Below are positions 1 to 8,830 of a stretch of 64,000 bases of DNA, piece after piece (positions within the stretch are counted from its first letter, which is position 1; each line of letters opens with the position of its first letter). The stretch is taken from positions 1 to 64,000 of the forward strand of contig NZ_BLRL01000011.1 of assembly GCF_015082335.1 (NCBI RefSeq), given 5' to 3'. The DNA comes from Moritella sp. F3 (lineage in GTDB: Bacteria; Pseudomonadota; Gammaproteobacteria; Enterobacterales; Moritellaceae). Made by a program: the position numbers and the translations under genes. A model generated the notes under the pieces. That model was not told the origin of the DNA, made no database searches, and saw nothing but the letters and a program-made list of their open reading frames with translations.

Positions 1-75
1 CATTGATATAATATTTGGTCATTATATCTCTGCAAGTGCTCACACAGATTGCTTGAATAAATTGTTAAAGAGCAT
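1..75 (-). other. rRNA operon leader with boxA antitermination site
   Basis: Read on the minus strand, 61-74 gives TGCTCTTTAACAAT, which matches the boxA element of enterobacterial rrn leaders where NusB/NusE assemble the antitermination complex. Just downstream, 35-52 reads GCAATCTGTGTGAGCACT, nearly the same as the conserved segment that follows boxA in E. coli rrn leaders. The 16S gene itself should lie to the left of base 1, transcribed away from the window. E. coli also has gmhB next to an rRNA operon (rrnH), which agrees with the neighbour here. No mature rRNA sequence is inside the window. Confidence 0.85.
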
Positions 76-100
76 ACCGAACGACTGTTGCCGTGTCAGT

Positions 101-165
101 GGGAGCGATTATAGAGAAACTGGTTTCATTGGCAAGTTCTTTTAATAAATAAAACACAACAGCTC
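101..165 (-). promoter_or_regulatory. rRNA operon promoter (P1-like)
   Basis: On the minus strand there is a -35 TTGCCA (130-135), a 16-base spacer and a perfect -10 TATAAT (108-113). A GC-rich discriminator CGCTCCC follows, typical of stringently controlled rRNA promoters. An A/T-rich stretch upstream of the -35 (about 141-165) could be an UP element. It lies between the end of gmhB and the boxA leader, so it drives the off-window rRNA operon. Confidence 0.85.
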
Positions 166-189
166 AATTAGTAATCAAAACGAGTCAAT

Positions 190-753
190 TTAGCCATTAA
201 CTATAGATTTAGCCGCTGAAAGTAAGTCTTTAAACACAGCATCAGCTTGTAATGCCCCTTTTTCACATACAACCTTACCTGTTGATACCAAATAATTGGC
301 TTTGAGCTGCGCTTTTTGACCAGCTTGAATGTCTGACAACTTATCACCAACCAGATATGAATTAGCAAAATCAATTTCCAATTCTTCAGCCGCGCTATCT
401 AACATACCAGTATTAGGTTTGCGGCATGTACAATTCTGCTTATATTCACCAATGCCTTTTTCTGGATGATGAGGACAAAAATAGATGCCATCAAGATCAA
501 CACCACGATCTGCTAACGACCAATCCATCCATTCCGTTAGTGTCATGAACTCCTCTTCACTATAATAACCACGTGCGATGCCCGATTGATTAGTAATGAC
601 GATAAGCAAGTAACCATGTTGCTTTAATAACTGCATGGCCTCAATGCTGCCATCAATGAATTCAAAGTCGTCAATTTGAGAGACATAACCTTTATCTTTA
701 TTAATCACACCATCACGATCTAAAAATATAGCTGGAGTTGCCACTTTACTCAC
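190..753 (-). CDS. gmhB: D-glycero-beta-D-manno-heptose 1,7-bisphosphate 7-phosphatase
   Basis: Removes the 7-phosphate from heptose 1,7-bisphosphate in the cytoplasm, a step toward ADP-heptose for the LPS inner core. The 187-residue protein has the HAD motif DRDG with nucleophile D12 and acid D14. It also has the zinc-binding CPHH...CTC loop of this family (residues about 95-113) and a VGDKLSD metal motif near residue 137. The longest frame begins with GTG at 753. A second GTG at 744 has a better spaced GAGG upstream and fits the E. coli N-terminus, so the true protein may be three residues shorter. It lies head-to-head with metNIQ and upstream of an rRNA operon on the same strand, as in E. 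coli. Confidence 0.95.
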   Translation of the reverse strand: MSKVATPAIFLDRDGVINKDKGYVSQIDDFEFIDGSIEAMQLLKQHGYLLIVITNQSGIARGYYSEEEFMTLTEWMDWSLADRGVDLDGIYFCPHHPEKGIGEYKQNCTCRKPNTGMLDSAAEELEIDFANSYLVGDKLSDIQAGQKAQLKANYLVSTGKVVCEKGALQADAVFKDLLSAAKSIVNG

Positions 754-870
754 CTCAAATTATCTATTAATTACAATCACAGTATTATTTCACGTCATCA
801 CAATTTCGCAATCGATACCTTCTACTATCTACTACCAGTTAAGTCTATTACTACCTAAAATTATATAAAA

Positions 871-902
871 GACCGTTTAGACGTCTAGAAGTAAAAAAGT
901 CC
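871..902 (+). promoter_or_regulatory. MetJ operator (tandem met boxes) and metN promoter region
   Basis: A perfect met box AGACGTCT lies at 879-886. It is flanked in register by GACCGTTT (871-878), AGAAGTAA (887-894) and AAAAGTCC (895-902), giving up to four adjacent 8-base boxes of the kind MetJ-SAM dimers bind cooperatively. A promoter TTGACT (904-909), 17-base spacer, TAGCAT (927-932) follows directly. An alternative -10-like TATATA lies at 862-867. The position upstream of the methionine importer implies repression when methionine and SAM are plentiful. MetJ itself is not in this window. Confidence 0.8.
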
Positions 903-1013
903 ATTGACTTTAATCAACTAACTAATTAGCATAAGCATCCAGTTGTTACTTATATATAAAGAATTATTATCTAGTCTTATATATTAATTCTTACTTTCAT
1001 TTTAGGCGTTGAA

Positions 1014-2048
1014 ATGATCAAACTAACAAATATAAATAAAATATTTGAAACTACAGACAAGCCTGTTTATGCCTTGAAAGATATTAATTTAAACGTTAAT
1101 AAAGGTGAAATATTCGGTGTTATTGGTTCATCAGGTGCAGGTAAAAGTACATTAATACGCTGTGTTAATTTACTTGAAACACCAACATCAGGTTCAATTA
1201 AACTTGATGGTGTTGAATTAACAGCACTAAACAAAGCAGAGTTATGCGCTGCAAGACGCCAAATAGGCATGATATTTCAACATTTCAATTTATTATCATC
1301 TCGCACTGTTTTTGATAACGTTGCACTACCGCTAGAATTAGCTGGCATTGATAAAGCTGAAATAAGTAAAAAAATCACGCCACTACTTGATTTGGTAGGC
1401 TTAGAATCAAAACATAATGCTTACCCTGCAGAATTAAGTGGTGGTCAAAAACAACGTGTTGCAATTGCGCGAGCGTTAGCATCTGAGCCTAAGGTTTTAT
1501 TGTGCGATGAAGCAACATCAGCACTTGATCCAAGCACAACAAAATCTATCTTAACGTTATTAAAAGATATTAATGAGCGTCTTGGACTCACGATCCTACT
1601 TATTACCCACGAAATGGAAGTGGTGAAAAACATTTGCCATAAAGTAGCGATTATCGATAAAGGCGAACTGATTGAACAAAATACAGTTGCGAAATTTTTT
1701 GCTAATCCAGAAACAGAATTAGCACGAATATTCATTGAAGCAACAATTAATCTTGAGATCCCTGAAGAATATAAGCAGCGTCTGTCTTTAAACAGAAAAG
1801 ATAATTCAATGCCATTAGTACGCCTTGGCTTCACTGGCAACAGTGTCGACTCAGCGGTTATTTCAGAAGTAAGCCGCACATTAAACGTTGATGTAAACAT
1901 TTTAAGTGCCGATATTGAGTTTGCTGGCGGGATCAAGTTTGGCTACATGCTTGCCGAGCTTATCGGTACTAAAGAAAATACAATTGCAGCTAAAGCATTT
2001 TTCCAACAACACGCAGTTAACGTAGAGGTTATCGGTTATGTCGACTGA
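1014..2048 (+). CDS. metN: Methionine ABC transporter ATP-binding protein MetN
   Basis: Cytoplasmic ATPase of the MetNIQ importer for L- and D-methionine. Walker [10 protein letters not shown] lies at about residues 38-46, the ABC signature LSGGQKQR near 142, and Walker [13 protein letters not shown] just after it. The C-terminal ~90 residues form the NIL (ACT-like) domain which in E. coli MetN binds methionine and inhibits transport from the inside. Its 344 residues match the family length. It is the first gene of the operon, and its 3' end overlaps metI by 11 bases, indicating translational coupling. Control is likely by MetJ through the upstream boxes. Confidence 0.97.
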   Translation: MIKLTNINKIFETTDKPVYALKDINLNVNKGEIFGVIGSSGAGKSTLIRCVNLLETPTSGSIKLDGVELTALNKAELCAARRQIGMIFQHFNLLSSRTVFDNVALPLELAGIDKAEISKKITPLLDLVGLESKHNAYPAELSGGQKQRVAIARALASEPKVLLCDEATSALDPSTTKSILTLLKDINERLGLTILLITHEMEVVKNICHKVAIIDKGELIEQNTVAKFFANPETELARIFIEATINLEIPEEYKQRLSLNRKDNSMPLVRLGFTGNSVDSAVISEVSRTLNVDVNILSADIEFAGGIKFGYMLAELIGTKENTIAAKAFFQQHAVNVEVIGYVD

Positions 2049-2694
2049 GCAAATGATTAATTTACTTTTCACTGCAACCATTGAAACTTTGGTTATGGTT
2101 GGTATCGCTGCAGCAATTGCATGTTTACTTGGCATGCCAACGGGCATCTTGTTACATGTAACAAAAACTCACGGTATTTTAGAAAATAAAAAATTAAATA
2201 CAGCATTAAGTATTATCGTGAACATAGGCCGTTCAGTTCCTTTTATTATTTTACTTGTTGCGATTATCCCTTTTACACGCTTCGTTGTTGGTTCATCTAT
2301 CGGCACAGGCGCGATGATTGTGCCATTAACCGTTGCTTCAATCCCTTTTATTGCGCGCTTAATTGAAGGTGCATTATTAGATGTACCAGCTGGTTTGGTC
2401 GAAGCAGCGCAAACAATGGGAGCAACGCCATTACAAATTATAATGAAAGTGTTAATTCCTGAAGCTATGCCAGGCATTATCAATAGCATCACGATCACAT
2501 TGGTAACACTTGTTAACTACTCTGCAATGGCAGGTACCGTCGGTGGCGGTGGCCTAGGCGATGTTGGTATTCAGCATGGTTATATTGGCTTTAACCCTAC
2601 TATTATTTTAATTACCGTTATCTTACTGGTGATCATCGTACAGATTATTCAATCAATCGGTGAACGTTTAGTCAGTAAAGTCGACCACAGATAA
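2038..2694 (+). CDS. metI: Methionine ABC transporter permease MetI
   Basis: Inner-membrane permease of the methionine importer; two copies form the channel that MetN drives. The 218 residues hold about five membrane helices. The EAA-type cytoplasmic loop that docks on the ATPase is visible as [22 protein letters not shown] around residue 121. The start overlaps metN and metQ follows after 31 bases, so the three genes are one operon. Length and order equal those of E. coli metI. Confidence 0.97.
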   Translation: MSTEQMINLLFTATIETLVMVGIAAAIACLLGMPTGILLHVTKTHGILENKKLNTALSIIVNIGRSVPFIILLVAIIPFTRFVVGSSIGTGAMIVPLTVASIPFIARLIEGALLDVPAGLVEAAQTMGATPLQIIMKVLIPEAMPGIINSITITLVTLVNYSAMAGTVGGGGLGDVGIQHGYIGFNPTIILITVILLVIIVQIIQSIGERLVSKVDHR

Positions 2695-2725
2695 TAAATC
2701 TTAAAAACTAAAGGAAGTAATAATC

Positions 2726-3532
2726 ATGGAATTTTCACTAAAGAAATTAGTATCAGTAACAGCAATCGCATCAAGTGTATTATTGAGTGCGTGTAGTGGT
2801 GATAAAGAGTCTACAGTATTAAAAGTGGGTGCAATGGCTGGCCCTGAAGCTGAAGTTGTAGAAATTGCAAAAAATATCGCGAAAGAGAAATACAACCTTG
2901 ATATCGAGATTGTAACGTTCACTGATTACGTAACACCAAACCGTGCACTAGAAGAAGGCAGCATTGATGTAAATGCTTTCCAACATAAGCCTTACTTAGA
3001 TGCACAAATTGAGCAACGTGGTTACGATATTACAGCTGTAGCGAACACATTTGTTTATCCAATTGCCGCTTACTCAACATCGATCAAAACTGTTGATGAA
3101 TTAAAAGAAGGTGATAAAGTTGCAGTGCCAAATGACCCTACTAACCTAGGTCGTTCATTACTATTACTTGAACAACAAGGTATCATTGCACTTAAACCTG
3201 GTATCGGCATTAAAGCGACTGAGTTAGATATCACAGCAAATCCATTTGGTGTTGAGATCGTAAAATTAGAAGCTGCTTTATTAGCACGTAACTTACAAGA
3301 TGTGACGATTGCAGTGATCAACACTACGTTTGCAACAAAAATTGGTTTATCACCAACAAAAGATGGCATCTTCGTTGAAAATAAAGAATCACCATACGTA
3401 AACTTAATTGTTGCACGTAATGACAACAAAGATTCTGAAAAAGTGAAACAGTTTATCGCGGCTTTCCAAACACAAGAAGTGTATGACGAAGCGAAAAAAC
3501 TATTCAATAATGCCATCGTAAAAGGTTGGTAG
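2726..3532 (+). CDS. metQ: Methionine-binding lipoprotein MetQ
   Basis: Periplasmic substrate-binding protein that delivers methionine to MetNI. A lipoprotein signal ends in the lipobox LSAC with Cys23, so it is predicted to be anchored in the membrane. The rest is the NlpA/MetQ fold, with the family start LKVGAMAGPEAEV and the FQHKPYLD segment. A strong AAGGAAG ribosome site lies 8 bases before the ATG. It is the last gene of metNIQ, and I see no clear terminator after it. Confidence 0.96.
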   Translation: MEFSLKKLVSVTAIASSVLLSACSGDKESTVLKVGAMAGPEAEVVEIAKNIAKEKYNLDIEIVTFTDYVTPNRALEEGSIDVNAFQHKPYLDAQIEQRGYDITAVANTFVYPIAAYSTSIKTVDELKEGDKVAVPNDPTNLGRSLLLLEQQGIIALKPGIGIKATELDITANPFGVEIVKLEAALLARNLQDVTIAVINTTFATKIGLSPTKDGIFVENKESPYVNLIVARNDNKDSEKVKQFIAAFQTQEVYDEAKKLFNNAIVKGW

Positions 3533-3683
3533 TCTGCAATTAATTTCGCACGCTAACCCCGCGGAATAATTGAAATAGTAGATATAATATGTGGTTGATA
3601 CTGAAAAATACTCTGTGTTTTTTTGATATCAATCACATTTTCTACCAAGCTTAGTGAATCGTTATCATCATGAGATTCATTAG

Positions 3684-4670
3684 ATGCCTCTCTCTTCACC
3701 ACACAAAGCGACGTTGTGCTCAATCTTATCTACATACCTCATCACGCTCCTGTTAGTACCTGTAATCGCCTCTACACCTGGTGATAGCAATCAGCGAGAA
3801 AACCTTTCCTACTCGAAACAAATAAGCTTACCGGATAGTGAAACCAATTCATTTTCAATCAATTGGCAATGGGTAGACAAAGAAGGTAATAACTTCAAAA
3901 TAAAATCATTCTTCGATACCGATATCGTCGAAACCTCATTGCTAGACAGTTATAAACTTTCATTTTCATTAAGCAATCCAATCAAAGCAATCCACACCTA
4001 TTTAACACCTAGACTAGAGTTCGCGATTGAACGTATTAATTTTTATACTCCAGATGATCAGCATAAAATAACAGACATCAGATACGCTTTTACCAATAAA
4101 AACGAGAGCAACGCATCACAGTTATTCTGGCAAGCGTATAACCAATACCAAAATGACGCCTTTTACCACCTTAAAATAACGCCATGCGTACATCCTGAAA
4201 ACAAAGAGCTACCTTGTGTTAGACCTAATTATTCGCAATTATTTTATGAGTATAGAGCCTACCTAAAAGATATCGCGACACAGTTAGCTGAGCAGCAATC
4301 ATTTGTCACTGCAGTAAAAAATGCACGTCATTGGGTCTACGAGATACCAGATAGAGAAGAACATGATGATAGCTTTTTCTCGCCGATTAGCGTGTTAAAA
4401 ACCAACGAAGCAGATAGTGATGAAAAAGCACTACTATTGGCGTCATTGATAAGCCAGCTTGCACCTGAATATGAGCTTTTCATGCTTTACCCATCAAGCA
4501 GTATTGGTAGTGTATCTCCCGTCTGGTTAACAATTGATAGTAAAAGTGGCGTTGAAGGTCAACAAATAATGATCAACGACAATCAATACACGGTGATATC
4601 AGGATCAAAAGTCAAACTTGATAAAGTATTGTCTTCAAATACAGAACTGATTAGTGAATCATTATATTAA
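3684..4670 (+). CDS. Exported protein with transglutaminase-like C-terminal region, unknown function
   Basis: I do not recognise this 328-residue protein firmly. The N-terminus (about residues 10-30) is a signal peptide or membrane anchor. The middle is charged and polar with two cysteines in CVHPENKELPC. Residues about 240-290 resemble bacterial transglutaminase-like folds, where a GDCDEKALLLA-type motif carries the catalytic cysteine. Here the corresponding segment reads EADSDEKALLLA, with serine instead of cysteine, so it would be inactive if the alignment is right. It is flanked by metQ upstream and a TIGR03899-type gene downstream, both on the plus strand with gaps over 140 bases, so it is probably its own unit. 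The ribosome site is weak. Confidence 0.6.
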   Translation: MPLSSPHKATLCSILSTYLITLLLVPVIASTPGDSNQRENLSYSKQISLPDSETNSFSINWQWVDKEGNNFKIKSFFDTDIVETSLLDSYKLSFSLSNPIKAIHTYLTPRLEFAIERINFYTPDDQHKITDIRYAFTNKNESNASQLFWQAYNQYQNDAFYHLKITPCVHPENKELPCVRPNYSQLFYEYRAYLKDIATQLAEQQSFVTAVKNARHWVYEIPDREEHDDSFFSPISVLKTNEADSDEKALLLASLISQLAPEYELFMLYPSSSIGSVSPVWLTIDSKSGVEGQQIMINDNQYTVISGSKVKLDKVLSSNTELISESLY

Positions 4671-4812
4671 CGATCTCTTACCACGCACAGACAATGACTT
4701 CAAAATAATCGTTGTGACCTACATTCTATTTATCAACACAATACTTTCAGCGTAAAATCAGGTATAAATAAAGTTCATTGTCACCCATCTGAATACGCTG
4801 TTAGGTTTTGAT

Positions 4813-5634
4813 ATGTCCGTAAATGATACCCCTATAAATAAAGTTGAATCGAATATTTTAAACAGTATTCAACAATTACGTAAAGTTGCCAAAGAGCGAG
4901 GCATCGACGGTATGTTAACGGTAAATAAACATACTACATTTGAACACAGAGCTATTCAGCGTATTAACCAAGAAAAAATAAAGCAGCAACAGAACCTAGA
5001 AAGTATTGTCATGCGGGCGAATAACTTCTGTGATGACGTGACCTGTGAAAATATCGATCCTGACTGGCTTAGCGCATTTATGTCGATGGCAAAAGATATT
5101 TCAGGCCTACATATGCAAACCCTATGGGGACAGATATTTGCATTAGAGTTAGGTCACTCAGGGAGTTTCTCGGTAAAATCATTACGAACGCTAAATCAAA
5201 TGACGCAACGTGAAGCGCAAATGTTTCAGGTGGCTTGCAATTTAAGTTCGCAAGTTGGTAATGACTCGAATCGTAAGATTGTATTAAACTGCCAAGACAA
5301 CAGCAAAAGTTTCTTATTATTCAACAAACCACAATTCAAATCTATTAACTTAGGCCGACACAAACTGCCTTATAGTAGTTTACTCACATTATCGGATCTG
5401 GGACTAATCCATCATAATGAATTAGAAATGGTTAACTTACCTTTAGATAAAGATCTACCGATAATCTATGGGGAAGAGAAATTAACAATGAAAGTAAAAA
5501 ATCGTTCATCACGGATGAAATATTATCGTTTTACGAATATCGGGGACGAACTGGCTAAACTCATCCCTCACGAAAGTAAGGGCGAGTATTTCGTTGAACT
5601 AACCAGCCATTTACATAACGCCTTTCATTTTTAG
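4813..5634 (+). CDS. TIGR03899/DUF2806-like conserved protein, unknown function
   Basis: A 273-residue cytoplasmic protein without signal peptide or membrane helices. It resembles the TIGR03899 family known mainly from Vibrio and Shewanella; the segment MAKDISGLHMQTLWGQIFALEL (about residues 96-117) and the following SLRTLNQM part are typical. DUF2806 proteins share the idea of a helical core followed by a small alpha/beta part. No catalytic motif is apparent. The AGG before the ATG is a fair ribosome site. It converges on cysQ with only four bases between the stops and no obvious terminator. The family assignment is from memory of its sequence pattern, so it needs an HMM search. Confidence 0.7.
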   Translation: MSVNDTPINKVESNILNSIQQLRKVAKERGIDGMLTVNKHTTFEHRAIQRINQEKIKQQQNLESIVMRANNFCDDVTCENIDPDWLSAFMSMAKDISGLHMQTLWGQIFALELGHSGSFSVKSLRTLNQMTQREAQMFQVACNLSSQVGNDSNRKIVLNCQDNSKSFLLFNKPQFKSINLGRHKLPYSSLLTLSDLGLIHHNELEMVNLPLDKDLPIIYGEEKLTMKVKNRSSRMKYYRFTNIGDELAKLIPHESKGEYFVELTSHLHNAFHF

Positions 5635-5638
5635 ACCA

Positions 5639-6418
5639 CTATGCCTTAGCAACAACAAAAAACGGATTCAGTACGGATTCTTGATGGTTATACAATAACG
5701 GGGAACCATCAAGTTGCACAACGTTAGCGCCAGCAGCGCAAGCAACCGCATGTCCGGCGCCTGTATCCCACCAACATGTTGGACCTAAACGTGGATAGCA
5801 ATGTGCACTGCCTTCGGCAATTAAACAAAACTTCAGCGAACTGCCAACCGGAATAATATCAGTATCTTTATAGCGCGTTAAATACAATGCCATTTCAGGA
5901 CTTGCATGAGAACGTGAACCAACCACTTTAACCGTGCCATTATCAGGTATCGGTAACGCGCTTAATTGCGTTGTATTACCATCATGTAATAAAAACGCAC
6001 CTTCACTCGTTGTATAGTAAAGTTTATCTAAAACTGGCGCATACACAACGCCAAGTATTGGCTGCTGATTATGAACCAAGGCGATATTAACGGTGAATTC
6101 CCCATTACGCTTAATGAACTCCTTAGTGCCATCAAGCGGGTCAACTAACCAGAAGGTTTGCCATTGCTTACGCTCATCCCAAGGAATATTAGCACCTTCT
6201 TCCGATAAGATAGGGATGTCAGGAGTGATAGTACGTAAACTTGCGACGATAATATCATTAGCGGCAATATCAGCTTCTGTTACTGGTGAATTATCATCTT
6301 TCATATCAACATGAAAATCACGTTGATAAATCTCTAAAATCTCTTGTCCCGCAGCCACTGCAATATCATTAATCCGGCTGACTAAATGATCGATTGAGCT
6401 ATCCTTTGAATTATCCAT
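5639..6418 (-). CDS. cysQ: 3'(2'),5'-bisphosphate nucleotidase CysQ
   Basis: Hydrolyses the by-product 3'-phosphoadenosine 5'-phosphate to AMP, which keeps sulfate assimilation running and PAPS from becoming toxic. The inositol-monophosphatase superfamily signature WLVDPLDGTKEFI lies near residue 91, preceded by the metal ligands in LSEEGA. The second motif, WWDTGAGHAVACAAGA, is near residue 217. Its 259 residues are close to the E. coli length of 246. It is the last gene of the cysD-cysN-permease-cysC-cysQ run, 17 bases after cysC, which supports the sulfur role over a generic inositol phosphatase. Confidence 0.95.
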   Translation of the reverse strand: MDNSKDSSIDHLVSRINDIAVAAGQEILEIYQRDFHVDMKDDNSPVTEADIAANDIIVASLRTITPDIPILSEEGANIPWDERKQWQTFWLVDPLDGTKEFIKRNGEFTVNIALVHNQQPILGVVYAPVLDKLYYTTSEGAFLLHDGNTTQLSALPIPDNGTVKVVGSRSHASPEMALYLTRYKDTDIIPVGSSLKFCLIAEGSAHCYPRLGPTCWWDTGAGHAVACAAGANVVQLDGSPLLYNHQESVLNPFFVVAKA

Positions 6419-6435
6419 TTATTTACGACTACTCC

Positions 6436-7083
6436 CTACTTAATATGACCTTGCTGGGCAAGATAGCTCATTATTTGTTGAACCGACATCGATACTGGGT
6501 TATTACCATTATCTAAATACAACTCTGGTTCAATTGGCGCTTCATAGACAGAATCAATACCGGTAAAGTTTTTGATTTCACCTGCGCGTGCTTTTTTATA
6601 AAGCCCTTTTGGATCACGCTGCTCACAAGTAGCAAGATCAGCATCCACATGTATTTCAATAAACTCACTATCACCGAGTAAAGAGCGAACTAATTCACGC
6701 TCCTGGCGATGTGGAGAAATAAACGCAGTTAATACAATAACACCTGCATCAACCATTAACTTTGCCACTTCTCCCACTCTGCGAATATTCTCTTTACGAT
6801 CATCATCGCTAAAGCCCAAATCTCCACATAAACCAAAACGTACATTATCGCCGTCTAATAGATACGTGTGATAACCCGCTTTATGCAGCTCATTCTCAAG
6901 CGCACCAGCGACCGTCGATTTACCCGAACCGCTTAAACCAGTAAACCAGAGCACGCAAGGTTGCTGCTGTTTGTTAGCTGCTCTTGCTGCTTTATCAACC
7001 GCATGTTGATGCCATACGATATTGTCTGTTGCCGTTACTGGCACTGTTGTGTCAGCATTACTTTCCTTGATAATTGTTGTCAT
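6436..7083 (-). CDS. cysC: Adenylylsulfate kinase CysC
   Basis: Phosphorylates APS to PAPS with ATP, the second activation step of sulfate. The P-loop GLSGSGKST is at residues 49-57 from the start chosen here. [20 protein letters not shown] follows as the APS-binding part, and the lid region [15 protein letters not shown] is present. The frame stays open to an ATG at 7113 inside the permease gene. I prefer the ATG at 7083, seven bases after the permease stop, giving 215 residues against 201 in E. coli. Its ribosome site is weak. Operon with the neighbours on both sides. Confidence 0.95.
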   Translation of the reverse strand: MTTIIKESNADTTVPVTATDNIVWHQHAVDKAARAANKQQQPCVLWFTGLSGSGKSTVAGALENELHKAGYHTYLLDGDNVRFGLCGDLGFSDDDRKENIRRVGEVAKLMVDAGVIVLTAFISPHRQERELVRSLLGDSEFIEIHVDADLATCEQRDPKGLYKKARAGEIKNFTGIDSVYEAPIEPELYLDNGNNPVSMSVQQIMSYLAQQGHIK

Positions 7084-7090
7084 TACACAC

Positions 7091-8821
7091 TCACAGATAA
7101 AATGGGAATACATATGGGATCATTACTAATACCACAGTGGAATAGGCGATCGATGTCGGAACACCAAGCTTAAGGTAGTCTGTTAGCGCATAATTTCCGG
7201 CACTATAGACCATTAGATTTGTTTGGTAGCCATAAGGTGAAATAAAGCTCGCACTGGCACCAAAAATAACCGCCATAATAAAAGGTAATTCACTGACGCC
7301 ATAACTTTGCGCTAAGCTAAACGCGATAGGGAATGCGAGCGCTGCAGCCGCATTATTAGTGATTAACTCACTGAGTAACAATGTTGCAAGGTAAGTGGCG
7401 ATAAAAGCGGCGAGTACACCCCAACCATTAAAAGCCTCTAATAAACTATTCGCTAATAAATCAGACACGCCCGTCGTTTGCAGCATATTAGATAATGCTA
7501 AAGCACTACCCACCACAATCCAAAGCTCGAGCGGTAAACGTTTGCGGATCTCTTGCAAAGATAATGTGCCACTCATGCATAAGAGCAACACGAATATAAC
7601 CAACCCTTTCAATAATGGTAAGGTGCCAGTAAGCGCTAACGCAATCGTCGTTACAAATCCAGCTAAAACACCAATACTTCGATGATCACTTAAGCGTGTC
7701 GCAGTATCGAGTCCACTGACAACCACAAAATCACGATTCAGATCTTTACTATTTTTAAATTCAGCTCCAGGCGCTAATAATAAGGTATCACCTGCACGTA
7801 AACGTACATTACCTAATCCGCCACGTAATGGACTATGACCACGGCGAATAGCCACAACCACTGAATCAAAGTGTGCTCTGAACTTACTTTCTTTAAGGGT
7901 CAAACCATTTAATTTTGAGGAATGACTGACAATCACTTCAACAAGATGCTGGCCATTTAATTCGCCTTGGCCGAACAATTTCAAGCCTTTAATATCTTGC
8001 AAGACACCGACAGAGTCAACATCGCCACAGAACAACAACTGATCGTTCGCTTGTAATACTTCTTCTGGACAAACGGGGCAAATAACCTCGCCATCCCGTA
8101 ATATTTCCGCAAGATATAACTGTTTTAGTGCACGTAAATTGTTTTTTGCAATGGTTTTTCCAACCAGTTCTGAATGTGGTTTTACATGTGCTTCTAAAAA
8201 ATAAACTAATTCTTCCGTCTCATCTTGGCTATGGTCGGGTAATCGGTGGCTCATGGTGATAAGCACAAACATACCCGCGAGAAAACCAGCTAAACCAACA
8301 ATAGAAAATTCAAAAAATCCTAACGAGGGAAGCCCTGCATCAACCACAAAACTATTCACAATAAGATTGGTTGAAGTACCGATCAAGGTCAACGTACCAC
8401 CAAAAATGGCCGCATAAGAAAGGGGAATAAGTAGTTTAGTGGGAGCGTGGGTGTTATTACGCTTCACCGCACCAATCAGTGATGCAACAACAGCGGTATT
8501 ATTAGTGAAAGATGATAATAGTGCCGTAGAAAAGCCTAGCTTAGCCACCACAACAGTAAAACGGCCTGTAGATAACTGCCGTCCAATCCAACTGATTAAC
8601 CGTGTTTTTTCGATAGTAATCGAAATTAATAATAATAGAATTAATGTGATAAGAGAAGGATTGGTAAATCCAGCCATGACTTGTGGCATCTCAATCGAGC
8701 CAGACAAGTAAGCTAAAATGACCATCGCACCAAATAAGCTCGAAGGTCGAAACTTACCTGAAATAAGTAAACCAATAAAGATCACCAGTGCGACTAAAAT
8801 GCTTCCCTGTATCACATTCAT
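7091..8821 (-). CDS. SLC13-family permease with two RCK_C domains, probable sulfate uptake
   Basis: A 576-residue inner-membrane protein with two blocks of hydrophobic helices (about residues 1-190 and 385-576). Between them are two TrkA-C/RCK_C-type cytosolic domains, seen as [10 protein letters not shown]...[10 protein letters not shown] and [23 protein letters not shown]...GDTLLLAPG. That layout is the divalent anion:Na+ symporter group which in several bacteria serves sulfate. It lies between cysN and cysC with gaps of 9 and 7 bases, and no CysUWA sulfate ABC genes are in view. I therefore infer that it brings in sulfate for this pathway; the substrate is not provable from sequence. The paired SNLIVNS and GYQTNLMVY loops are the ion/substrate-binding type motifs of the family. 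Confidence 0.88.
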   Translation of the reverse strand: MNVIQGSILVALVIFIGLLISGKFRPSSLFGAMVILAYLSGSIEMPQVMAGFTNPSLITLILLLLISITIEKTRLISWIGRQLSTGRFTVVVAKLGFSTALLSSFTNNTAVVASLIGAVKRNNTHAPTKLLIPLSYAAIFGGTLTLIGTSTNLIVNSFVVDAGLPSLGFFEFSIVGLAGFLAGMFVLITMSHRLPDHSQDETEELVYFLEAHVKPHSELVGKTIAKNNLRALKQLYLAEILRDGEVICPVCPEEVLQANDQLLFCGDVDSVGVLQDIKGLKLFGQGELNGQHLVEVIVSHSSKLNGLTLKESKFRAHFDSVVVAIRRGHSPLRGGLGNVRLRAGDTLLLAPGAEFKNSKDLNRDFVVVSGLDTATRLSDHRSIGVLAGFVTTIALALTGTLPLLKGLVIFVLLLCMSGTLSLQEIRKRLPLELWIVVGSALALSNMLQTTGVSDLLANSLLEAFNGWGVLAAFIATYLATLLLSELITNNAAAALAFPIAFSLAQSYGVSELPFIMAVIFGASASFISPYGYQTNLMVYSAGNYALTDYLKLGVPTSIAYSTVVLVMIPYVFPFYL

Positions 8822-8830
8822 AACAACGTC

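Noticed and set aside
1445-1936. Long open frame opposite metN (163 residues) and similar frames opposite metQ, cysN, nqrB, nqrF, proA and leuS
   Set aside because: They lie entirely over strongly supported genes in another frame, have no ribosome sites or domains I recognise, and vanish once the real gene is accepted.
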